7,261 nt of DNA from Nostocaceae cyanobacterium CSSed10_463m (GCA_003556955.1 PWQB01000458.1:1-7261); one strand, 5' to 3'. Shown: positions 1 through 5,994, numbered from the stretch's first letter. Translations and numbers: made by a program. The notes: a model not told the origin generated them from the sequence alone.

Positions 1-652
1 CGACTGAGTAACCAGATGTGACAGCTGCGATCGCGGTTTGGCGACGGCTAGTAGCTACAGATTTTAAATCCAGTTGCGCTTCGCTGAAGGCTTCGGCAAA
101 TTCTTGCAGTTGTCTGCCATCTAATAACCGGTCTTTGGCGATCAAATGTACTGGTGTACTGGTTCTGCGGAAGCGATCGCCTGCATTTAAGCGCAACTTC
201 AATTGTTGCCAAATATCAGACCAAGCGATTTCTGAGGCTGGGATTTGAGATTCTGGTGGCAGAATTACCAACAGTCTTTCCCCGTCACTTTTTAACTGCA
301 CTTGAATATGGTTTTTCAACCTATTCTCTACAGTTAATGATTCAGGAGAATCGATATCCAAACCCACAACATCAGACAAAGCCAAAGACTCTGTATCAGT
401 GGTGGTATCAGTGGCGGTAGAAATTAACTCTACATCATGAGAGTCAGAATTTGATTGTAAGTAGAGGATCACAGAATTTAGTTCTGCATCTGGGATAATT
501 TGATCAGAATCTTGATCATCAATCCTCAAATTCGACTCCCTATGGTCAGCAATGGGGGGATTTACTTCTAAATCTGAAATATGAGAATTTGCCTCTGAAT
601 CAGGGAGGGCAGAATTTGACTCTAAATTGGGGCTATGGTAATCAGAAGTCAT
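1..652 (-). CDS. minC: Septum site-determining protein MinC, 5' part (cut by window edge)
   Basis: The reading frame opens with ATG at 652 on the minus strand and stays open for 217 codons to the left edge. MinC is the FtsZ antagonist of the Min system; it acts with MinD at the membrane to stop division away from midcell. Recognition rests on residues 108-217: a stretch around 124-133 (GERLLVILPP), then AWSDIWQQLKLRL (143-155), GDRF (158-161), DRLLDGRQLQE (174-184) and KSVATSRRQTAIA (197-209). These resemble the MinC N-terminal domain and linker of Nostoc-type cyanobacteria as I remember them. The C-terminal beta-helix domain would lie outside the window. The first 100 or so residues are acidic, Ser/Asn/Asp-rich and low in complexity, with a nonapeptide repeat at residues 10-82. 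The start is the only ATG before the conserved part that includes this extension; no clear Shine-Dalgarno sequence precedes it. minD and minE are expected next to the left but are not visible. Confidence 0.88.
   Translation of the reverse strand, partial: MTSDYHSPNLESNSALPDSEANSHISDLEVNPPIADHRESNLRIDDQDSDQIIPDAELNSVILYLQSNSDSHDVELISTATDTTTDTESLALSDVVGLDIDSPESLTVENRLKNHIQVQLKSDGERLLVILPPESQIPASEIAWSDIWQQLKLRLNAGDRFRRTSTPVHLIAKDRLLDGRQLQEFAEAFSEAQLDLKSVATSRRQTAIAAVTSGYSV
27..34. repeat. HIP1 octamer (first of seven in the window)
   Basis: GCGATCGC occurs perfectly at 27-34, 173-180, 2022-2029, 4304-4311, 5253-5260, 6248-6255 and 6706-6713. Chance would give about 0.1 in this length with even base use. 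HIP1 over-representation is a hallmark of many cyanobacterial genomes. Six of the seven lie in coding sequence. Confidence 0.95.
407..625 (-). repeat. Degenerate 27-bp tandem repeat inside minC
   Basis: About eight consecutive in-frame units (residues 10-82) encode a nonapeptide of the form x-E-x-N-S-x-x-x-D, for example LESNSALPD at 10-18 and LQSNSDSHD at 65-73. One unit (37-46) is ten residues long. At DNA level the best units share AGAG or AGAA, then AAATTCT, and end in GAT or GAC. Immediately beyond the left end a 12-bp unit, GTATCAGTGG(T/C)G on the plus strand, occurs twice in tandem at 393-416. The region codes for the variable linker-like N-terminus of MinC. Confidence 0.7.
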
Positions 653-704
653 GCGAAACCAGCCAAAGGATACACCGAGTAATTAACAATATTAAGTCAG
701 ATGC

Positions 705-732
705 AAAGTACAAAAATCTTTTTGCTTGACAA
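705..732 (-). promoter_or_regulatory. Possible minC promoter
   Basis: Reading the minus strand, TTGTCA (732-727) is followed after 16 nt by TACTTT (710-705), a fair sigma-70-type pair. A transcript would start near position 698 and leave a leader of about 45 nt before the minC ATG at 652. The DNA is AT-rich, so chance matches are likely. No operator was recognised. Confidence 0.3.
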
Positions 733-805
733 ATTATATAAAAAATGCTGGTTAGCTTTATTTATCTAACCGCCAAGAATATTTGAAACGCCCCATGAGG
801 GGAAG

Positions 806-826
806 TCAAAATTCAAAATTCAAAAT
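806..826. repeat. Heptamer repeat (TCAAAAT)x3
   Basis: Three perfect tandem copies of TCAAAAT. The same heptamer recurs at 6160-6180. Short tandemly repeated heptanucleotides are a known feature of heterocyst-forming cyanobacterial genomes. Confidence 0.85.
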
Positions 827-1000
827 TATTAAATCCCCTCGCAACGAATAAAACCAAGATAAAATGTGTTTTTTGAAAATATGGGTAAGTTCTATGGCAA
901 GTCCCATATAGGAATTACGCAAAAATCTCTCAAACCCTCATTCCTCCGTGTACTCTGCGTCTCTGTGGTTAGTTTTTCCCTTACTTATGGGTAAGTCATA

Positions 1001-2332
1001 CTATACTGATGTATGTTTAGTGAGTCTTTTGTAAATTGTCCCCAAGGCATCAGCATCGCCCACGTTACCAGGAAACAGTACAACGGGCAAATTGGGAAAC
1101 TGGGGGTGTTGGGGGGTAGTAATGACCATAGAACAACCAGCTAAAATTTGTCCTAGTAATCGGGCTGAATTTAAAGATAGACCCGTACTCAAAACATCGT
1201 TTGAGGTGATACCACCCTTGCTGATTAAAAATCCGATATCATCTGGTAAACCCCGCACAATATCCATTAATAAGCTGGAAACTTTCACGCCAAACTCTAA
1301 CCTAGTTTTAACATCCTTAAAAGTGAGTTCCTGACGACTAGTATAAACGACTGGAGTTTTGCCGTCATTGTAGACAGATTTTATTTTGGCCAAAATCTCG
1401 GTTAGCAATGGTTCAGATTCCTGGACTCCATCATCCAGCAAACGCGCCACATCGACTTCAATTCCTGCTGTACCTTCAACTTGCAATAATGCTTGTAACT
1501 GCTGAGTTGTCTTTTTAACGTGAGAACCCACAATTACTGCCCCTGGTTTTCCTTCCCGGACATATTCTGCCATGTTTTCTGCGGCAATGGGTTGAGGAGG
1601 TAGGGCAGCCAAAGCTGTTAAAATACTGGCAGCACTACGAAACAAAAAGCGTTTTCCTTGACTTGCGGCTGTTAGCACGTCCACAGCAAAGGAGTTGAGA
1701 TCCTGTTGTGTTTCCCCATCTACCACAGCGCATTGATTACCACTGAGTTGTAACAAACGTTCTAAACTACCCGCCCGGATATCATTGAGTAAAAACCGGG
1801 TGACAGATTCCGCACTAATTCGCCCTTGGGTTTTTTCATCTACATACTTGGGTAAGTAGCTGTGATGGTAGCTGAATACAGAATCATGGGCAAATTCTGT
1901 TTCATGTACTGGGGTAGGGACACCATCAATGATTAGATAATGTACGCTGTCACGGGTGATCCGTCCACCCTCAAAAAATGCTGGTACTAGAAAATGAGCA
2001 TCAAAGGGGCCGAGTTCTTGAGCGATCGCATCTGTTTCTATAGGATAATGTCCCCGTAGTGTCGAATCAGAACGGCTAACAACCAAAAAATCAGTAATAT
2101 TTTCCGCAGCTAACGCCAGTTTTAAGTTTTGACAAACTTCTCTAGTCACAGATGCGGCTGAATCTGGCGGTAAGGATCGGGTATTAGTCAGGACAAAGAA
2201 AATCGGTGAATCATCCTGCAAACCGAGGCGTAAAGTTTCCACATCCCACTGCATCAGCAGCAAGCAGCTGTGGACTGTTTGTGATCCTGTAGGGTCATCA
2301 TCTAAAACAATAATTTTGGGTTTATTACTCAT
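1001..2332 (-). CDS. Four-carbon acid sugar kinase family protein (DUF1537/OtnK-like)
   Basis: This 443-residue protein is close to the usual 400-450 of the four-carbon acid sugar kinase family, whose characterised members (OtnK, DtnK, LtnD-pathway kinases) phosphorylate 3-oxo-tetronates, D-threonate or D-erythronate with ATP in the cytoplasm. The N-terminal substrate-binding half opens with VLDDDPTGSQ (9-18) and has SRSDSTLRGHYP (86-97). The C-terminal nucleotide-binding half includes VIVGS (266-270), KGGITSNDV (372-380) and FPGNVGD (420-426). Both halves and all signature motifs are present, so the protein appears intact. The ATG at 2332 gives an N-terminus that leads directly into the first motif; no good ribosome-binding site is visible. 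No aldolase, isomerase, sugar-acid dehydrogenase or transporter lies beside it, so the substrate cannot be inferred from context. It could be transcribed after the Nudix gene (gap 177 nt), but repeats in the gap make independent expression equally likely. Confidence 0.85.
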   Translation of the reverse strand: MSNKPKIIVLDDDPTGSQTVHSCLLLMQWDVETLRLGLQDDSPIFFVLTNTRSLPPDSAASVTREVCQNLKLALAAENITDFLVVSRSDSTLRGHYPIETDAIAQELGPFDAHFLVPAFFEGGRITRDSVHYLIIDGVPTPVHETEFAHDSVFSYHHSYLPKYVDEKTQGRISAESVTRFLLNDIRAGSLERLLQLSGNQCAVVDGETQQDLNSFAVDVLTAASQGKRFLFRSAASILTALAALPPQPIAAENMAEYVREGKPGAVIVGSHVKKTTQQLQALLQVEGTAGIEVDVARLLDDGVQESEPLLTEILAKIKSVYNDGKTPVVYTSRQELTFKDVKTRLEFGVKVSSLLMDIVRGLPDDIGFLISKGGITSNDVLSTGLSLNSARLLGQILAGCSMVITTPQHPQFPNLPVVLFPGNVGDADALGTIYKRLTKHTSV

Positions 2333-2509
2333 AAAGGTGTTTAATTTGAAATAATTTTTTATTATCCCGCAAAATCCGTTCCGAATATATTTTACCTTCT
2401 CAGAGCATATCAGTCCTATATAGCAGTTCCCATGCTCGTGAGGTACAAAGTTTTTTAGTTTTAGGGAACAGGGAATAAATTGGCGTGTACTTCATTAGAC
2501 TGGGAAAGG
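2333..2509. other. Gap between Nudix and kinase genes with dispersed-repeat fragments
   Basis: Non-coding. It contains a stretch from about 2414 to 2480 that reads like Nostoc dispersed intergenic repeats: CTATATAGCAGTTCCCATGC, then TGAGGTACAA (2439-2448), then two tandem GGGAA-type units (2464-2475). A 6-bp inverted repeat, GTTCCC (2426-2431) and GGGAAC (2464-2469), encloses 32 nt. TGAGGTACAA also occurs at 3181-3190. No promoter for the kinase could be assigned with confidence. Confidence 0.45.
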
Positions 2510-3061
2510 CTATATCTCGGACTTTTTGAGGAAATTTAAGCCTAAAAATAGAGCTGCAACGGTTCCTGCAACTGAAATTTCACCTTGCATAATTTTATCT
2601 ATAACTGATTCTACAGGAATTAAAACCACTTCAATATCTTCTGTAATATCTAATGTTTGCTCTCCCATTTTTGTGACATTCTCAGCTAAAAATAAATGTA
2701 TTTTGTTAGTATCTTTAACAGGATTATCATATTGAATGGCTAATTTAGTAATTGTTTGAGCTACATAACCAGTTTCTTCTTGAAGTTCTCTAATTGCTGC
2801 TGTTTCAGGATTTTCCTTGGTAGCATCAAAACTACCAGCCGGAAGTTCTAACAAAATTTCACCCACTCCATGCCTGTACTGACGCACAAAAACAATTTCT
2901 TGCTGATTGGTAATAGGTAAAATCAAGGCGATTTCTGGTCTAATCACCACAAAAAAATCATCTATGATTTTCCCATTTGGTAATTCTATGGCATCTCGTC
3001 TGACTTGACACCAGCGATGATTTAAGACCATCTCTGATTTTAGCAGGTTCCATTTTTTCAC
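2510..3061 (-). CDS. Nudix hydrolase, ADP-ribose pyrophosphatase type
   Basis: This 183-residue protein carries a Nudix box: LPAG (73-76), E83, then REL-x-EE-x-G (91-98). These residues bind Mg2+ and the diphosphate of the substrate. The spacing between the box glycine and the first glutamate is one residue longer than the textbook G-x5-E; I believe some relatives of this subfamily also have this. The N-terminus (KKWNLLKSEMVLNHRW, 2-17) and IELPNGKIIDDFFVV (25-39) match the layout of ADP-ribose/ADP-sugar pyrophosphatases, which hydrolyse ADP-ribose to AMP and ribose 5-phosphate, clearing free ADP-ribose in the cytoplasm. The start is a GTG at 3061: an in-frame stop lies two codons upstream, and the next ATG (codon 11) would remove the conserved KWxLLxS segment. 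The exact substrate is not readable from sequence. It is transcribed divergently from the dgcA-like gene. Confidence 0.88.
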   Translation of the reverse strand: MKKWNLLKSEMVLNHRWCQVRRDAIELPNGKIIDDFFVVIRPEIALILPITNQQEIVFVRQYRHGVGEILLELPAGSFDATKENPETAAIRELQEETGYVAQTITKLAIQYDNPVKDTNKIHLFLAENVTKMGEQTLDITEDIEVVLIPVESVIDKIMQGEISVAGTVAALFLGLNFLKKSEI

Positions 3062-3127
3062 AAATTAAACGGTACTATTCAAGGATGAATGCAACGAAGT
3101 ATACAGCATTTCTGACTTTGTAGATCC

Positions 3128-3139
3128 GTGATGCATCAC
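3128..3139. repeat. Perfect 12-bp palindrome GTGATGCATCAC
   Basis: The site is its own exact reverse complement, with no spacer. It sits 67 bp upstream of the Nudix start and 127 bp upstream of the dgcA-like start, in their shared divergent promoter region. It could be a dimeric regulator's operator or part of a dispersed repeat; nothing in the window decides between these. Confidence 0.5.
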
Positions 3140-3182
3140 ATCTTAGAGGTTGTTTTAACTTATGGCGTTTCCTAGTCTGCTG

Positions 3183-3244
3183 AGGTACAAGAACCCCACC
3201 CCCAACCCCCTCCCCGCAAGCGAGGAGGGGGCTATGATGTACCT
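3183..3244. repeat. Nested inverted-repeat element just upstream of the dgcA-like gene
   Basis: Outer 7-bp arms AGGTACA (3183-3189) and TGTACCT (3238-3244) enclose a GC-rich hairpin at 3206-3231: twelve positions per arm, one C/A mismatch (3214/3223) and a two-base loop (AA, 3218-3219). The C-rich left flank and the hairpin resemble a widespread Nostoc-group intergenic repeat. Its right end is 21 bp before the preferred start codon at 3266, so the folded RNA would lie in the leader if transcription starts upstream of it. Confidence 0.65.
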
Positions 3245-3265
3245 TATATGATTAGTAAAGGCTAT

Positions 3266-4318
3266 ATGGAATTAAAAGTAGAATTATTTACAGTCAATAA
3301 ACGATTTCCCTTGACTATTAGTCGCGGGACAACAGCCCAAACCACAAATATATGGGTAAAGATTGTACAAGATGGCATTGAAGGCTGGGGGGAAGCATCG
3401 CCTTTTGGTGTCGGGACTCATGGACAATCGACTGATATGATTAAAAGTTCCTTGCAACAACTTGCACCAGTTTTAGAACCATTCCACCCATTACAGCGTC
3501 AGCAAATTGAGAAAATTCTCACACAACAGCAGATTCCTTCATCAGTGAGGGCGGCGCTGGATATGGCCATGTATGACTGGTTAGGTAAACGGGTAGAGTT
3601 ACCTTTGTGGCAAATTTGGGGACTTGACCGTAATGCTATAGTACCAACTTCGGTGACAATTGGGATTAATTCACCAAATGGAGCTAGAACAAGGGCGCGG
3701 AACTGGTTAGAATTTCTGGATGTTCGGCTGTTCAAGGTGAAATTAGGCAATCCTGATGGTATAGAAGCAGACCAGCAAATGTTGTTAGCGGTGCAACAAG
3801 AAGCACCCGGTTTAGAATTATTTGTAGATGCAAATGGGGGTTGGAGCGTAGAAGATGCTATTTATATGTGTAATTGGCTAGCTGATTTAGGCATAAAATA
3901 TGTAGAACAGCCATTACCACGGGGTGAGGAAACAAGTTTATTAGAATTAAAGGAGAAATCCCCTCTACCAATATTTGTAGATGAAAGTTGCTTTACTAGT
4001 ACCGATATTCCTGATTTAGCAAACTATGTGGATGGGATAAATATTAAATTGATGAAATCAGGGGGACTAACTGAGGCTATGCGGATGGTACATACAGCAC
4101 GAGCATACAAGTTGCAAGTGATGTTCGGTTGCTATTCTGACAGTACACTAGCTAATACAGCCGCAGCACAGTTAGCAGCATTAGCTGATTATTTAGATTT
4201 AGACAGTCACCTGAATTTAATTGATGATCCCTTTACGGGTGCATTGGTGCAAGAAGGAAGAATTTTACCAAACGATTTACCTGGCTTGGGGGTACAATAT
4301 AGTGCGATCGCCACTTAA
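3266..4318 (+). CDS. dgcA: Enolase-superfamily epimerase: probable N-acetyl-D-glutamate racemase DgcA / dipeptide epimerase
   Basis: This 350-residue protein has the full acid/base and metal set of the muconate-lactonizing/dipeptide epimerase branch of the enolase superfamily. It carries the K-x-K pair K157/K159 (FKVKLG), metal ligands D188 (FVDAN), E214 (VEQP) and D239 (FVDES), and the opposite-face lysine K264 (IKLMKSGG). D311 and D313 (LDLD) match the D-x-D that binds the substrate amino group in L-Ala-D/L-Glu epimerases. The next gene encodes a DUF1611 protein. That pairing matches dgcN-dgcA, in which DgcA racemises N-acetyl-D-glutamate to N-acetyl-L-glutamate. A simple murein-dipeptide epimerase (YcjG-like) remains possible. 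The start is taken at ATG 3266, not 3248: AAAGG (3257-3261) sits 4 nt before it, the protein then begins MELKVE like family members, and 3248 lies almost against the upstream repeat. The 3' end overlaps the next gene by 17 nt. Confidence 0.85.
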   Translation: MELKVELFTVNKRFPLTISRGTTAQTTNIWVKIVQDGIEGWGEASPFGVGTHGQSTDMIKSSLQQLAPVLEPFHPLQRQQIEKILTQQQIPSSVRAALDMAMYDWLGKRVELPLWQIWGLDRNAIVPTSVTIGINSPNGARTRARNWLEFLDVRLFKVKLGNPDGIEADQQMLLAVQQEAPGLELFVDANGGWSVEDAIYMCNWLADLGIKYVEQPLPRGEETSLLELKEKSPLPIFVDESCFTSTDIPDLANYVDGINIKLMKSGGLTEAMRMVHTARAYKLQVMFGCYSDSTLANTAAAQLAALADYLDLDSHLNLIDDPFTGALVQEGRILPNDLPGLGVQYSAIAT

Positions 4319-5351
4319 TCAAAGAATAGCAATTCTGCTACATGAAGGAATTACTGGGACTCAGGGTAAAACAGGGCTATCACTTTTACGATACAGTGAA
4401 TCCCCCATTGTCGCCTTGATTGATCGTGAGTCTGCTGGCAAATCTCTGTTAGAATTAACCGGGATTAACCGTGATGTGCCAATTGTGGCATCATTAACAG
4501 CAGCACTGGAGTATCAACCGGAAGTTTTGGTAATTGGTATTGCTCCCAAAGGCGGCGCTGTACCTGATGATTACTGGTTAGAAATTCAAAATGCTTTACA
4601 AGCTGGGATGTCTTTGGTAAATGGTTTACACACACCATTGGCAGATATACCAGAGTTAAAGGCGCTGCTGAAACCAGGACAATTAATTTGGGATGTGCGG
4701 CAAGAACCAGCTAATTTAAGTGTTGCTAGCGGGTTGGCTCATACTCTTTCCTGTCGGCGGGTGCTGACTGTGGGAACTGATATGGCAATTGGTAAAATGT
4801 CTACTAGCCTAGAATTACATCGGGAGTCACGGCGCAGGGGATGGCGTTCTAAATTTTTAGCTACAGGTCAAACTGGGGTGATGTTAGAAGGGGATGGTGT
4901 ACCCTTAGATGCTGTGCGGGTAGACTTTGCGGCTGGGGCTGTGGAGCAAATGGTGATGCGTCATGGTCAAAATTATGAGATTCTCTACATTGAAGGACAA
5001 GGTTCACTGCTGCATCCTGGTTCCACGGCTACTTTACCTTTAATCCGTGGTTCCCAACCCACCCACTTAATTTTGGCACATCGGGCGGGACAAGTTCATG
5101 TCCGCAATCATTCCCATGTCCTGATTCCATTTTTACCGCAGGTGATTCGGTTGTATGAGACTGTAGCTAGTGCAGCCGGTGCGTTTGGTAATGTCCCTGT
5201 GGTGGGTATAGCTTTGAATACATCTCATTTAGATGAGTTTACAGCTCAGGAGGCGATCGCTCAAACTGCATCTGAAACTGGTTTACCTTGCAATGATCCT
5301 GTGCGTTTTGGTGCTGGTTTGTTGTTAGATGCAATTTTGAATAATTCGTAG
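4302..5351 (+). CDS. dgcN: DUF1611 family protein, probable D-glutamate N-acetyltransferase DgcN
   Basis: With a GTG start at 4302 the protein has 349 residues, close to the length I expect for the DUF1611 family. The N-terminal domain begins QRIAILLHEGITGTQGKTG (7-25). The C-terminal domain has a P-loop-like GTDMAIGKMSTS (158-169), then ATGQTG (187-192), GQGSLLHPGS (232-241) and LAHRAG (258-263), all typical of this family. In marine proteobacteria and haloarchaea DgcN acetylates D-glutamate and DgcA then racemises the product; the adjacent epimerase supports that role here. The frame is open back to ATG 4221, but those 27 extra codons lie inside the epimerase's C-terminal coding region and look like its shadow. 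The GTG start is preceded by GGGGG (4288-4292, 9 nt away) and gives a 17-nt overlap, suggesting translational coupling. A HIP1 octamer begins on the third base of the GTG. The function is inferred from family and context, since DUF1611 has few characterised members. Confidence 0.83.
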   Translation: MRSPLNQRIAILLHEGITGTQGKTGLSLLRYSESPIVALIDRESAGKSLLELTGINRDVPIVASLTAALEYQPEVLVIGIAPKGGAVPDDYWLEIQNALQAGMSLVNGLHTPLADIPELKALLKPGQLIWDVRQEPANLSVASGLAHTLSCRRVLTVGTDMAIGKMSTSLELHRESRRRGWRSKFLATGQTGVMLEGDGVPLDAVRVDFAAGAVEQMVMRHGQNYEILYIEGQGSLLHPGSTATLPLIRGSQPTHLILAHRAGQVHVRNHSHVLIPFLPQVIRLYETVASAAGAFGNVPVVGIALNTSHLDEFTAQEAIAQTASETGLPCNDPVRFGAGLLLDAILNNS

Positions 5352-5394
5352 TTCGTAATTGAGAAAGTCAAATTTAGATAATAATTTATTGAAA

Positions 5395-5424
5395 AGAAGC
5401 CTTGGGGATAAAATCAAGGCTTCT
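5395..5424 (-). terminator. Intrinsic terminator of the hli operon (convergent with dgcN)
   Basis: A perfect 10-bp stem, AGAAGCCTTG (5395-5404) and CAAGGCTTCT (5415-5424), closes a 10-nt loop. On the minus strand the second arm runs into TTCTTTTC and an AT-rich tract, as expected for a Rho-independent terminator, 43 nt after the stop of the 77-residue gene. On the plus strand the stem lies 44 nt after the dgcN stop but is followed by GGGGAGTTT, so it would end that transcript less efficiently. Confidence 0.8.
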
Positions 5425-5466
5425 GGGGAGTTTATGCAATTGGTAATCTGAAAACAACGATTTATC

Positions 5467-5700
5467 CTAGTGGTTGAAGTAAATTGCCCAAAGTGTTCCT
5501 GTTACACCTACAGCAATTAAAAGGTTAGTAAAGAAACGTCCCAATTCTGTTTCTTTTCCTAGTGTGTTGTCATCTTGACCTGCACTGAAAAATAATGACC
5601 AAGCTTGGTTAACGTTGATTGTTTCAAAGTTGTTGAAATTGGGTCGAAATACAACGGGGCCAAGTAAGTCTTTTTGGGGAAAATCAAAATCAGTTCTCAT
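5467..5700 (-). CDS. Small one-helix membrane protein with degenerate chlorophyll-binding motif (LilA-like candidate)
   Basis: This is a 77-residue protein with a soluble, Asn/Phe-rich N-terminal half and one hydrophobic helix at about 56-74 ending in WAIYFNH. At the start of the helix, E50-x-x-L53-G54-R55 lines up with the E-x-x-N-G-R of Hlip and LHC proteins, but the chlorophyll-ligating Asn is Leu and the AMxGF part is absent. The gene follows the Hlip gene on the same strand after 59 nt, and the pair ends at a shared terminator. In Synechocystis a light-harvesting-like protein, LilA, is cotranscribed with an Hlip (HliB/ScpD). By position and shape this protein could be the equivalent, acting in photosystem II assembly or photoprotection at the thylakoid membrane. 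I cannot confirm orthology from memory of the LilA sequence. It is certainly small, intact and apparently translated; the function is inference. Confidence 0.7.
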   Translation of the reverse strand: MRTDFDFPQKDLLGPVVFRPNFNNFETINVNQAWSLFFSAGQDDNTLGKETELGRFFTNLLIAVGVTGTLWAIYFNH

Positions 5701-5759
5701 ATTTTTTCTCGCTTATTGTTTTATTTGTCTTAGTTGAGTAAATTGCTGGAATATTGAGT

Positions 5760-5972
5760 TTACAGGTTAGTCAGCCAACCAATTAAGCCTTGTCCTGTAA
5801 TCACTTCTACTGCTATGAGTGAGATAAAGCCAATCATCGCCAAACGACCATTGAGTTTCTCTGCATACTGGGTAAAACCTGCTCTTGGGGTTTGGTCTAC
5901 ATAGACTTGTGGCTCAATTGCAAACTTATTCCGTTCACCGAGTTCGTTGATCTTGAAACCTTTGCTAGTCAT
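5760..5972 (-). CDS. hli: High-light-inducible protein (Hlip / CAB-ELIP-HLIP superfamily)
   Basis: This 70-residue protein has the Hlip signature [13 protein letters not shown] (37-49), including E38, N41 and R43. In this family Glu and Asn ligate chlorophyll and the Glu-Arg pair locks two helices into a dimer. The single transmembrane helix runs from about 43 to 60 and is followed by [12 protein letters not shown] polar N-terminal segment of some 30 residues precedes it, making this one of the longer Hlips. Hlips bind chlorophyll and carotenoid in the thylakoid membrane, quench excitation and protect chlorophyll during photosystem II assembly and repair under strong light. The gene is first in a two-gene unit. 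Three HLR1-like octamers overlap its predicted promoter, pointing to control by the response regulator RpaB. The ATG at 5972 has an A-rich leader and no clear Shine-Dalgarno sequence. Confidence 0.95.
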   Translation of the reverse strand: MTSKGFKINELGERNKFAIEPQVYVDQTPRAGFTQYAEKLNGRLAMIGFISLIAVEVITGQGLIGWLTNL

Positions 5973-5994
5973 GGGTTTTTGTTTTTTGTTTTCT

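Larger units (their letters stand above)
653..1000. other. Intergenic region between minC and the kinase gene; dispersed repeats
   Basis: No coding frame with recognisable content is seen. The part nearest minC holds its putative promoter. The rest is repeat-like: a heptamer run (806-826), a small CCCC/GGGG hairpin (791-802), the 11-mer TATGGGTAAGT twice (880-890 and 986-996), CCCATATAGGAATTACGC (903-920), and a CTCTGCGTCTCTGTGG-type stretch (953-968) like those scattered through Nostoc-group intergenic DNA. It is upstream of minC and downstream of the kinase gene, so it must hold the kinase transcript's 3' end, but I see no convincing intrinsic terminator. Confidence 0.6.

Noticed and set aside
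18..420. Two overlapping plus-strand open frames (18-248 and 154-420)
   Set aside because: They lie antisense to the conserved MinC coding region and show no recognisable protein features.
791..802. CCCC-ATGA-GGGG hairpin as a terminator of the kinase gene
   Set aside because: The stem is only 4 bp, there is no T-tract, and it is about 200 nt from the stop codon.
806..826. Heptamer runs as a CRISPR-like array
   Set aside because: The units are contiguous 7-mers without spacers and are AT-rich simple repeats.
1092..1334. Plus-strand open frame within the kinase gene
   Set aside because: It is antisense to the conserved C-terminal nucleotide-binding half of the kinase, with no independent signals.
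2526..2735. Plus-strand open frame within the Nudix gene
   Set aside because: It is a shadow of the Nudix coding sequence, low-complexity and without family resemblance.
3206..3231. GC-rich hairpin as an intrinsic terminator
   Set aside because: No T-tract follows on either strand and no gene ends into it; it fits a dispersed repeat better.
3248..3265. Earlier ATG for the dgcA-like gene
   Set aside because: It would add six residues absent from the usual family N-terminus and sits directly against a repeat, while ATG 3266 has AAAGG at good spacing.
3499..3750. Minus-strand open frame within the dgcA-like gene
   Set aside because: It is antisense to a gene whose full catalytic set is intact.
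4221..4301. N-terminal extension of the DUF1611 protein to ATG 4221
   Set aside because: These codons overlap the epimerase's conserved C-terminal coding region in another frame and do not resemble the family; GTG 4302 gives the expected family N-terminus.
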